Origin: Bacteroidia bacterium
GTDB taxonomy: Bacteria > Bacteroidota > Bacteroidia > B-17B0 > Aurantibacillaceae
Reading direction: 5' to 3'
Assembly (NCBI GenBank): GCA_016787785.1
Contig: JAEUTO010000010.1
Coordinates: 248,001-312,000, forward strand
Length of the DNA: 64,000 nucleotides
Shown here: positions 1 to 6,596 of the stretch, piece by piece
How the letters are laid out: the number at the start of each line of letters is the position of its first letter
Numbering within the stretch: position 1 is the stretch's first letter
Position numbers and translations under genes: made by a program
The notes under the pieces: generated by a model
Database searches by the model: none
What the model was told of the DNA's origin: nothing
What the model saw: only the letters and a program-made list of their open reading frames with translations

Positions 1-1499
1 GTTTATTTTTTTATTTTAAAACGAGCGGTGTTTTTGTTGTTTTATTGTTGTTTACTATTTGCAGCGATTATTATTGGGGCGGACAAATAAATAAAACAAC
101 CTCACACCTTAAACGAAAATTATTTTTAACGGTTAGTGTTATTTTAAATTTAACACTTTTGTGTTATTTTAAATACGCTTATTTTTTTGTTGACAGTTAC
201 AATCAGATAACTGATGAACATATAAAATTCTTTAATCACTTTGCACAATTCTCAAATACGTTTTTCTCTACCGGGTTTAGTGTAGATAAGTTATTGTTGC
301 CCGTTGGTGTTTCGTTCTTTACGTTCCAATCACTTTCTTATACGATCGATCTTTATCGTGATAAAATAAAACCTGTTAATAGTATCTTTGATTACGGTTT
401 CTTTGTTTGTTTCTTTCCACATCTTGTTGCAGGACCAATTGTAAAAGCACACGACTTTGTTCACCAGATCTATCAGCCGTATAAACTCACAAAGTTTGAA
501 TTTGGTATGGCAGCCTTTTGGATCATAAATGGTTTTTGTAAAAAAATTGTGGCCGATTATTTAGCGGTTAATTTTATTGATAGGATCTTTGATAGCCCAA
601 CGTACTATAGCGGTATAGAGATGGTGTTTGGGATCTTTGGCTATTCATTACAGATCTATATGGATTTTAGTGGCTATACGGATATGGCTATTGGCTTGGC
701 ATTGATATTGGGCTATCGGTTAAAAACAAATTTTAATTCGCCATACAAAGCAACAAGCACAAGTGAGTTTTGGAAACGTTGGCACATTTCTTTGTCTACC
801 TGGTTGCAGGAATACTTATATATTCCTTTAGGTGGAAACAGAAAGGGAACTATCGGTTCTTACATTGCCATTTCCATTTTGGCGTTGTTTATGGTGTTAT
901 TAAGCGGTAAACTTTGGTTGGTTTTGGTTTTAATGTTAATGGCGGTTATGTTGTTGGTGCTGGCTTATTTCTTTCCTAAAATTAAAGACAGTTTAAATAC
1001 CAATATTAATTTAATGGTTACCATGTTACTTGGTGGGCTTTGGCATGGCAGCAGCTGGTTATTTTTGATCTGGGGTGGATTGAATGGATTAGGTTTAATT
1101 ATTCATAAGCAATGGAAAAAGATCTCGCCATTTAAAAATGCCGACCATGTTGGATATAAGATTGCCTGTGTGCTCATAACGTTAACGTTTATAAGTTTTA
1201 CGCGTATTTTTTTTAGAAGTAGTAGTTTGCAAACAGTTGACACTATTTTTTACAGGATAGGTAATCATTTTGGATTAGACCTTATCTTTCAGGTAATTTA
1301 TGGGTATAGAGCGGTTTTTGCTTTAATGATAATAGGTTATTTGATCCATTGGATCCCCGAAAGACATAAAGAGGTATACCGTAATTGGTTTGCTTGTCAA
1401 TCCTATTATTCAATGGGTGCAATGATTATATTTGCCGTTTTTATGATGTATCAGCTAATGAGTGGCGAGATGCAACCCTTTATTTATTTTCAGTTTTAG
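1..1499 (+). CDS. MBOAT family O-acyltransferase (AlgI-like), 5' partial
   Basis: Membrane-bound O-acyltransferase that probably moves acetyl groups onto a surface polysaccharide or other envelope acceptor. The reading frame is open to the left edge, so the true start lies outside the window; the TTG at 45 is only the first start-like codon inside it. Visible are repeated hydrophobic segments, the family motifs SDYYWGG near the left, FWKRWHISLSTWLQEYLY, and GLWHGSSW containing the conserved catalytic His of AlgI/DltB-type enzymes. The stop is immediately followed by the GTG of the next acyltransferase, so the two are surely cotranscribed. The family call is firm; the acceptor is unknown. Confidence 0.9.
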   Translation, partial: LFFYFKTSGVFVVLLLFTICSDYYWGGQINKTTSHLKRKLFLTVSVILNLTLLCYFKYAYFFVDSYNQITDEHIKFFNHFAQFSNTFFSTGFSVDKLLLPVGVSFFTFQSLSYTIDLYRDKIKPVNSIFDYGFFVCFFPHLVAGPIVKAHDFVHQIYQPYKLTKFEFGMAAFWIINGFCKKIVADYLAVNFIDRIFDSPTYYSGIEMVFGIFGYSLQIYMDFSGYTDMAIGLALILGYRLKTNFNSPYKATSTSEFWKRWHISLSTWLQEYLYIPLGGNRKGTIGSYIAISILALFMVLLSGKLWLVLVLMLMAVMLLVLAYFFPKIKDSLNTNINLMVTMLLGGLWHGSSWLFLIWGGLNGLGLIIHKQWKKISPFKNADHVGYKIACVLITLTFISFTRIFFRSSSLQTVDTIFYRIGNHFGLDLIFQVIYGYRAVFALMIIGYLIHWIPERHKEVYRNWFACQSYYSMGAMIIFAVFMMYQLMSGEMQPFIYFQF

Positions 1500-2645
1500 G
1501 TGGAAGGAAGTAAACATATTTATTTTAAAGGATTGAATGGCTTGCGTTTTTTTGCGGCCTTTGCAGTTATTATTACGCATATTGAATTGATTAAAGGACA
1601 AATGAATTGCCCAAACCTTCACGCTTCCAATAAAGTGATATTTGAATTGGGTGGGCTTGGTGTGGTTTTCTTTTTTGTGTTAAGTGGCTTTTTAATTACG
1701 TATTTACTCCTCAAAGAAAAAGAACTAACAGATACAATTAATGTAAAAAAATTCTACATCAGAAGGATACTACGCATCTGGCCATTATATTTTTTAGTTG
1801 TTATTCTTGGTTTTTTTGTGCTGCCACATTTTCATTTTATGGAAATTCGTTTCTTTTCAAAGTTTAATGCGCACCTCTCTATCTTAAATCTGGTTTTGTT
1901 TTTAGTTATGTTACCAAATTTGGCGTTTGCGATCTTCAGGCCTTTGCCGCACATTGGCCAATCATGGAGTATTGGTGTTGAGGAACAATTTTACCTTTTG
2001 TGGCCATGGGTAGTAAAAAATTCTAAGAATATTTTAAGAACTTTATGCATTATAGTTTTAATATTATTTATTGTAAAGGTTGTTGTTTTGTTCTTATATC
2101 TCGCTGATCCAACAAACCCCACTTTATTGGTAATTAAAAACTTTGTAGCCATGTTAAAGATAGAAAGCATGGCTATCGGTGGTGCAGGGGCCTGGATGGT
2201 GTTTGAAAAAAAATATTTTTACAAATTGTTAAGTAATTATTTTTTATTCGGGGCAATCTTATCTGTTCTTTTTTTGATCTATTTTACACCAGCAATGTTG
2301 CAGGATGCTTCCTTTTTGGTCTATTCCTTCCTTTTCCTCATCATTATTTTGAACGTTTCTTTGCATGAAAATTCCGCAATTAAAATAGAGAATAAACTCT
2401 TTGTGTTTTTAGGTACAATTTCATACGGTCTTTATATGTATCATTTAATGATAGTAGCTGCTTTTATTGGCGCATTAAAGTACTATGGTTTTGTGGTAGA
2501 TAATTCCATCGGTTCCCAGCTTATTGTATACACAGGGGTAACTGGCTCAACAATTTTAATTGCATGGCTGTCCTACAGGTATTTCGAGAACTGGTTTCTA
2601 AAGCTAAAACATAGGTTCACTATTGTGAAGAGTGGCAGCATTTAA
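1500..2645 (+). CDS. Acyltransferase 3 family protein (OafA/YrhL-like)
   Basis: Integral membrane acyltransferase of the acyltransferase-3 family, which O-acetylates LPS, capsule or other envelope sugars. It begins with GTG directly after the preceding TAG (zero spacing), which fixes the start. The N-terminal GLNGLRFFAAFAVIITHI carries the conserved RxxAAxxVxxxH signature with the essential His, and SWSIGVEEQFYLLWP is the second signature. About ten hydrophobic segments follow through residue 365. At 381 aa it is the usual length for a stand-alone domain without a SGNH extension. Together with the MBOAT gene upstream it forms a glycan-modification pair. Confidence 0.9.
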   Translation: MEGSKHIYFKGLNGLRFFAAFAVIITHIELIKGQMNCPNLHASNKVIFELGGLGVVFFFVLSGFLITYLLLKEKELTDTINVKKFYIRRILRIWPLYFLVVILGFFVLPHFHFMEIRFFSKFNAHLSILNLVLFLVMLPNLAFAIFRPLPHIGQSWSIGVEEQFYLLWPWVVKNSKNILRTLCIIVLILFIVKVVVLFLYLADPTNPTLLVIKNFVAMLKIESMAIGGAGAWMVFEKKYFYKLLSNYFLFGAILSVLFLIYFTPAMLQDASFLVYSFLFLIIILNVSLHENSAIKIENKLFVFLGTISYGLYMYHLMIVAAFIGALKYYGFVVDNSIGSQLIVYTGVTGSTILIAWLSYRYFENWFLKLKHRFTIVKSGSI

Positions 2646-2718
2646 TTCCATTATTTACCGATTATTTACCGTTCTTACCTATTAACACGCTTTAACTTAT
2701 GGGTTTTTATTTGTTTTG

Positions 2719-2726
2719 TAAGTTTG
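2719..2726 (+). promoter_or_regulatory. Candidate Bacteroidota -7 box (TAAGTTTG)
   Basis: TAAGTTTG fits the TAnnTTTG -7 element and lies 6 bases before the ATG at 2733. No clear TTTG -33 element is seen at the expected distance (TTTA at 2691 is the closest), so support is partial. Confidence 0.35.
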
Positions 2727-2732
2727 TAGTTA

Positions 2733-3116
2733 ATGGAAAAGACCGTAACACGCACTGGCGAATTTTATGTAGATAAACATGGTATTTTGCATGCCATAAT
2801 GCATCCCAATGTTGTTGTTGATTATGAAGATGCCCTTGATAATTTTTTGGTAATAAAAACCTTAACCAATAGCAAACCAGCACTAAGGTTGTTGGATCTA
2901 ACGAATAATCCAAAATTTGTAAGCAAGGCCAAAAAATTTCTCGAGAATAAAGAAGTTAATAGCATGGCTTTAGCTCGCGCTATTTTAACAACTAACTCCG
3001 TTAAAAAGGTTTCTTTCAATTTTTTCATAAAATTAAATCCCAATAAAATACCTACTAAATTTTTTACGGATTACGACCTGGCTATTATCTGGCTGCGCTC
3101 TTTTAAAGACAAATAG
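2733..3116 (+). CDS. Hypothetical protein, possible STAS/SpoIIAA-like fold
   Basis: A 127-aa soluble protein with no signal peptide. It begins with an extended stretch (residues 8-28, alternating polar and hydrophobic), followed by a helix around DYEDALDNFL and a strand ALRLLDLTN. It ends in the pattern FTDYDLAIIWLRSF, seen in small Bacteroidota proteins annotated as STAS/SEC14-like. That resemblance is from memory and is weak. It stands alone between the acyltransferases and the arsenic cluster. Its function cannot be stated. Confidence 0.65.
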   Translation: MEKTVTRTGEFYVDKHGILHAIMHPNVVVDYEDALDNFLVIKTLTNSKPALRLLDLTNNPKFVSKAKKFLENKEVNSMALARAILTTNSVKKVSFNFFIKLNPNKIPTKFFTDYDLAIIWLRSFKDK

Positions 3117-3207
3117 GCTTGTTCCCTTTTAACGTTATCCTGGTACCAAACTCAAATTTCTAATTTAAAAGAATTTTTTCCCTATTATTTTTCTATTTCA
3201 GATATTA

Positions 3208-3223
3208 ATCGTAATTTTACGAT
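3208..3223. promoter_or_regulatory. Probable ArsR operator (ATCGTAA-N2-TTACGAT)
   Basis: A perfect 7-bp inverted repeat with a 2-base spacer ends 13 bases before the arsR ATG. Its position and symmetry are those of an autoregulatory ArsR/SmtB-type operator. Binding by the adjacent ArsR is inferred. Confidence 0.6.
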
Positions 3224-3236
3224 ATAATAGAGAATA

Positions 3237-3566
3237 ATGGGAATTACGAAATCGGAAGAATTTACAGTTAAGGAGAATAAGATCGCAAAATACGCAAAAG
3301 CGTTAGCGCATCCGGCCCGTATAGCTATTTTGCAATTGTTGATCAAAAAACAGGCGTGTATATGTGGTGATATTGTTGAAGATCTTCCTCTCTCACAAAG
3401 TACAGTATCACAGCATTTGAAAGAACTAAAAGAAGCTGGGTTGATCAAAGGTGATACCGAAGGAGCAAAGGTTTGTTATTGTATTGATGAAAAAGAGTGG
3501 GAAGTAGCAAAAACATATTTGAGCACTTTTTTTGCCTCGTACACGGGTAAGAACAATTGCTGTTAA
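3237..3566 (+). CDS. arsR: ArsR/SmtB family metalloregulator
   Basis: A 109-aa winged-helix repressor. HPARIAILQLL and the recognition region LSQSTVSQHLKELKEAGLI are typical of the family. The pair CIC at residues 41-43, at the start of a DNA-binding helix (QACICGDIV), corresponds to the CxC arsenite site of E. coli-type ArsR. The protein ends in a further CC. A short dyad lies just upstream. It heads the cluster DUF6428-arsC-aquaporin-sigZ, so As(III)-dependent derepression of that set is the likely role. Confidence 0.92.
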   Translation: MGITKSEEFTVKENKIAKYAKALAHPARIAILQLLIKKQACICGDIVEDLPLSQSTVSQHLKELKEAGLIKGDTEGAKVCYCIDEKEWEVAKTYLSTFFASYTGKNNCC

Positions 3567-3621
3567 AAGACAGAGCTATATCGGTAAATAACGATTTAAT
3601 AATAATAAAAAACAAATAACT

Positions 3622-4095
3622 ATGAAATTATCTGAATTTAAAGAAAGTCTTGCAAAGGTAAATGACTTGACCTTTGAGTTGCCCAACGGAAGTCTTGTAC
3701 CGCAGCATTTTCATGTAACAGAAGTTGGTCAGGTTACAAAAAACTTTATTGATTGTGGAGGTAAAGTTAGAAAAGAGAAAACGGTAAGTTTTCAATTATG
3801 GGAAGCGGGAGATTTCGACCATCGCTTGGCTCCTAAAAAACTAACGGATATTATTTTATTATCAGAAAAAACACTTTCTGTTGAAGACGCGGAAATTGAA
3901 GTTGAATACCAGAGCGACACTATTGGTAAATACGGTCTTGATTTTAATGGTAAGAACTTTTTGCTTACGCAAAAGCAAACTGCTTGCCTCGCTGATGATA
4001 AATGCGGTATTCCCGAAAATAAACTAAAAGTAAAACTTTCCGATCTTCAGGCTAAGTCAGATTCATGCTGTACTCCCGGCAGTAAATGTTGTTAA
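3622..4095 (+). CDS. DUF6428 family protein (arsenic-cluster associated)
   Basis: A 157-aa soluble protein of a family that, in Bacteroidota, usually lies between arsR and the arsenate reductase gene (known from memory). Seen here: QHFHVTEVGQV near residues 28-38 and a clustered Cys tail, SCCTPGSKCC, at the very end. His, Cys and acidic residues suggest metal or metalloid binding, but no activity is established. It lies 55 bases after arsR and just before arsC, so it is presumably in the same operon. Confidence 0.8.
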   Translation: MKLSEFKESLAKVNDLTFELPNGSLVPQHFHVTEVGQVTKNFIDCGGKVRKEKTVSFQLWEAGDFDHRLAPKKLTDIILLSEKTLSVEDAEIEVEYQSDTIGKYGLDFNGKNFLLTQKQTACLADDKCGIPENKLKVKLSDLQAKSDSCCTPGSKCC

Positions 4096-4103
4096 CTGGT
4101 AAA

Positions 4104-4517
4104 ATGAAAAATATACTTGTATTATGCACAGGCAATAGTTGCCGAAGTCAGATGGCTCACGGATACCTAAATAGTTTTGTAGGTAACAAAGCTAAAATTT
4201 ACAGTGCTGGTATCGAAACGCATGGTGTAAATCCAAAAGCAATTGCTATTATGAACGAGGACGGAATAGATATTTCTCATCATACCTCAAATAATGTAGA
4301 TGAATATAAAAATATTGATTTTGATTTTGTGATCACTGTGTGCGATAACGCAAAAGAAAATTGCCCTTACTTTCCGTCAAATGCAAAAAAATTACATTTC
4401 AATTTCCCTGACCCTGCAAAAGCGACGGGAACAGAGAAAGAAATAATGAAAGAGTTTGAAAGGGTAAGGGATATGATAAAAGGATATTGTGAGAATTTTG
4501 TGAAGGACCATCTATGA
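4104..4517 (+). CDS. arsC: Arsenate reductase, low-molecular-weight phosphatase type
   Basis: Cytoplasmic reductase of the thioredoxin-coupled ArsC / LMW protein tyrosine phosphatase family, converting arsenate to arsenite. The N-terminal P-loop is CTGNSCRSQMAHG; the redox cysteines lie in VCDNAKENCPYFP, and the DP motif (FPDPAKATG) closes the active site. An in-frame ATG exists at 4086, but it overlaps the preceding gene; the ATG at 4104 gives the standard start (MKNILVLCTGNSC) and a normal length of 137 aa. It overlaps the aquaporin gene by four bases (ATGA), so translation is coupled. Confidence 0.92.
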   Translation: MKNILVLCTGNSCRSQMAHGYLNSFVGNKAKIYSAGIETHGVNPKAIAIMNEDGIDISHHTSNNVDEYKNIDFDFVITVCDNAKENCPYFPSNAKKLHFNFPDPAKATGTEKEIMKEFERVRDMIKGYCENFVKDHL

Positions 4518-5146
4518 AAAAGTATTTGGCCGAATTTGCAGGAACATTTTTGTTGGTGTTCTTTGGTACAGGTTCAATTGTGTTGTCGCAATCAGGCTTT
4601 ACTTTCTTTGATCACACTATGATCTCAATTACATTTGGCATTTCTGTTTTTACAATGATCCTGTTATTTGGAAAGTTATCCGGTGCTCACATTAACCCGG
4701 CCGTTACTATTTGTTTAGCAATAGATAAAAAATTCCGGTGGAAAGATGTTTTACCTTATTGTTTTTCTCAAATACTGGGAGCGCTGTTGGCAAGCTACAC
4801 TTTGCAAAGTTTATTTCCGCATAATGAGTTGCTTGGTGCATCTCTTCCCTCCGGAAGCTCTATTCAATCATTTTTACTTGAAATTTTATTGATGTTTTTT
4901 TTAATGCTGGCCATAGTAAACGGTTCGATAAATATTGTATTTGCTGCTTCGGTAATTGGCATAATTGTTGGGCTAGAAGCTTTTTTTGCTGGCCCTATTT
5001 GTGGAGCGTCTATGAATCCCGCCCGTTCTATTGGCCCAGCATTAGTTTCTGGTCATCCAGAACATTTGTGGATCTACATTTTTGCACCTTTAATAGGTGG
5101 TCTTTTAGCAATTACAGCAGATAAACTAGTAAAAAAACTAAGATGA
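4514..5146 (+). CDS. MIP family aquaporin-like channel (AqpS-like)
   Basis: A 210-aa six-helix channel of the major intrinsic protein family. Both hallmark half-helix motifs are present: SGAHINPAVT near residue 57 and GASMNPARSIGP near residue 163. Its position directly after arsC and before sigZ, with 4-bp overlaps on both sides, implies that it carries arsenite. In Sinorhizobium meliloti an aquaglyceroporin (AqpS) in an ars operon lets arsenite leave down its gradient after arsenate reduction. No ArsB or Acr3 pump gene is present nearby, which fits that route. The substrate is inferred from context. Confidence 0.88.
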   Translation: MKKYLAEFAGTFLLVFFGTGSIVLSQSGFTFFDHTMISITFGISVFTMILLFGKLSGAHINPAVTICLAIDKKFRWKDVLPYCFSQILGALLASYTLQSLFPHNELLGASLPSGSSIQSFLLEILLMFFLMLAIVNGSINIVFAASVIGIIVGLEAFFAGPICGASMNPARSIGPALVSGHPEHLWIYIFAPLIGGLLAITADKLVKKLR

Positions 5147-5691
5147 GTTTAAGTAGTGAAAAAATATGGCTTGACCATAATAAGGAATTGAGGAGCTTTA
5201 TTCTCTCAAAAATAAAGGATAAAGACGTTAGCAATGATATTTTACAAGATGTTTTTGTTAAAGTGCATACCAACATTGGCACACTTAAAGACGAAGAAGT
5301 TGTTAAACAATGGGTCTATCAAATTACCCGGAATATGATCAATGATCACTTTAGGAAAAATAAATTTATGTTAGACGCTAATGAAATTGATCTGCCGGAA
5401 ATAAAGAGTGAAAGTAATAACATGCAGTTTGAAAAATGTCTTGGTTCATTTGTGAAAGAGCTACCAGTAATTTATAAAGAAGCAATCACACAAATAGAGT
5501 TGCGTAATAGAAGTCAATTAGATCTTTCAAAAGAGCTTAAGCTTTCATATTCTGCTACCAAAAGTCGCGTTCAAAGAGCAAGAGAGCTTTTGAAGAAAAA
5601 ATTTCTGGAATGCTGTAACGTTTCTACAGATAAATATGGAAATGTTATTTCCTTCCTTGAAAAGAATACCTGCAGCACTTGCAGCATTTAA
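5143..5691 (+). CDS. sigZ: RNA polymerase sigma factor, SigZ type
   Basis: A 182-aa ECF-like sigma-70 factor. Region 2 covers about residues 10-75 (DILQDVFVKVH, VYQITRNMINDHFRK). Region 4 covers about residues 105-155, including the helix-turn-helix LDLSKELKLSYSATKSRVQRAR. The C-terminus has CC and CSTCSI cysteine pairs after DKYGNVISF, like other SigZ proteins. The cysteines could sense thiol-reactive metals, but this is not shown. No anti-sigma gene is adjacent. It overlaps the aquaporin gene by four bases and is the last gene of the ars operon. Confidence 0.85.
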   Translation: MSLSSEKIWLDHNKELRSFILSKIKDKDVSNDILQDVFVKVHTNIGTLKDEEVVKQWVYQITRNMINDHFRKNKFMLDANEIDLPEIKSESNNMQFEKCLGSFVKELPVIYKEAITQIELRNRSQLDLSKELKLSYSATKSRVQRARELLKKKFLECCNVSTDKYGNVISFLEKNTCSTCSI

Positions 5692-5695
5692 AAGA

Positions 5696-5724
5696 AAAAG
5701 GGCGGTGATAGCCGCCCTTTTGGT
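5696..5724 (+). terminator. Rho-independent terminator, bidirectional
   Basis: A 10-bp stem AAAAGGGCGG / CCGCCCTTTT with a TGATAG loop follows sigZ. The A-run on the left means that it also works as a terminator for the convergent Cys-rich ORF. Confidence 0.9.
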
Positions 5725-5853
5725 TTAACAACATTTTTTTTGCTCGCAGTTGCAGCTGCAATTGCAGTTACAGGAATTGGTTCCACAGCAAGTGTTGTTA
5801 ATGTTGTTGCAACTACAATTATTGCAACAGTCCTGGTTTTTGCTCTCGTTCAT
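5725..5853 (-). CDS. Very Cys-rich 42-aa peptide, metallothionein-like
   Basis: A short ORF starting MNESKNQDCCNNC and ending in EQKKCC. It has 13 cysteines in 42 residues, arranged as CC, CxC and a run of alternating Cys (CNCNCSCNC). The frame stays open upstream to 5943, but this ATG begins the compositionally distinct part. It faces the sigZ terminator and lies within the arsenic cluster. The pattern resembles metallothioneins and other thiolate-cluster peptides. Binding of As(III) or another soft metal is an inference. A repeat-rich non-coding stretch is the main alternative. Confidence 0.5.
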   Translation of the reverse strand: MNESKNQDCCNNCSCNNINNTCCGTNSCNCNCSCNCEQKKCC

Positions 5854-5974
5854 TTTTTTTATTTTTAAATTACAATCAATAGCGACTGCATTAGATAGAC
5901 GGAATACTTGTAAAAAAGACGCAGAAATTAATTGCCAACACATGTTAAAAAATAAAAATTAATAATTCATTTTG

Positions 5975-5982
5975 TATATTTG
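5975..5982 (+). promoter_or_regulatory. Candidate -7 box (TATATTTG)
   Basis: TATATTTG matches the Bacteroidota -7 element and lies 5 bases before the ATG at 5988. The -33 element is not clear. Confidence 0.35.
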
Positions 5983-5987
5983 ATATA

Positions 5988-6320
5988 ATGAAGCAGGTTG
6001 CTCATATCTTATTCCTTACCTTTTTTATTTTAACGGTTTGCCCAAGCGTAAAGGCAATTAGTTGCAATAAAAGAACAAAGTGTTTTGCGCAACAGCAAAA
6101 TTCTGAAAACAAAGGATCGTGTGAGAATGAAAACGCTAATGAATGCCCACTTAAAATGTGTAACGCGTGCCAATGTTGTATTTGTTTTTCAGTTTGCCCT
6201 ATTGGCGATAAATTAGAAATACGTGTTTTTCAAACCCAAATAAAAAATACTTCAGCAACAGATCAATTTATTCTTTCTGATTTTGTTGCCGATTGTTGGC
6301 AGCCACCAAAAACTGTTTAA
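5988..6320 (+). CDS. Small secreted Cys-rich protein, DUF6660-like
   Basis: A 110-aa protein with a signal peptide (MKQVAHILFLTFFILTVC, cleavage near residue 23). A Cys-rich centre, CPLKMCNACQCCICFSVCP, is followed by a hydrophilic tail ending WQPPKTV. That layout (signal, CxxxCxCC core, C-terminal QPP) resembles DUF6660 proteins that accompany metal-efflux genes in Bacteroidota; the match is from memory and moderate. It is probably exported to the periplasm and metal-related, in keeping with the ars cluster next door. Confidence 0.65.
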   Translation: MKQVAHILFLTFFILTVCPSVKAISCNKRTKCFAQQQNSENKGSCENENANECPLKMCNACQCCICFSVCPIGDKLEIRVFQTQIKNTSATDQFILSDFVADCWQPPKTV

Positions 6321-6370
6321 TTGCTCAAATAGTTAATTAATTACAGTTTAATTTTTAAAAATTTATAATT

Positions 6371-6529
6371 ATGAAAAAAATAATTTTAATTGGCGCAACC
6401 ATTTTAGTTGCCTCAACAGCCGTATTTTTGGCAGTAAATAGTAATTGTTCTGCGGGATGTGATGATTGTCCAATAGGTATTTGTAAGCCTGGCGGGGATT
6501 GTAACGGTACCGACTGCTGCAAAAAATAA
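6371..6529 (+). CDS. 52-aa membrane-anchored Cys-rich peptide
   Basis: A short ORF just after the previous gene. A hydrophobic N-terminus (MKKIILIGATILVASTAV) is followed by about 30 residues with seven cysteines, among them CSAGCDDC and a terminal DCCKK. It starts with ATG, ends TAA and is followed within ten bases by a strong terminator, which supports it as the last gene of a transcript. It is probably an exported or anchored metal-binding peptide. The function is not known. Confidence 0.6.
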   Translation: MKKIILIGATILVASTAVFLAVNSNCSAGCDDCPIGICKPGGDCNGTDCCKK

Positions 6530-6535
6530 ATAACA

Positions 6536-6563
6536 AAAAAGCTCCCGGAAACGGGAGCTTTTT
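6536..6563 (+). terminator. Rho-independent terminator
   Basis: The stem AAAAAGCTCCCG / CGGGAGCTTTTT with a GAAA tetraloop lies 7 bases after the 52-aa ORF and closes the metal-related cluster. Confidence 0.92.
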
Positions 6564-6596
6564 GTATTTTTAGGCTACTTAATAAAAACACAAAAA

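Noticed and set aside
2707-3043. Minus-strand ORFs opposite the 127-aa protein
   Set aside because: They have no recognisable features, and the plus-strand frame has a -7 box and coherent secondary structure.
5750-5962. Plus-strand Gln/Leu-rich ORF
   Set aside because: It is the antisense reading of the Cys-rich minus-strand ORF (TGY codons read as CAR), with no other support.
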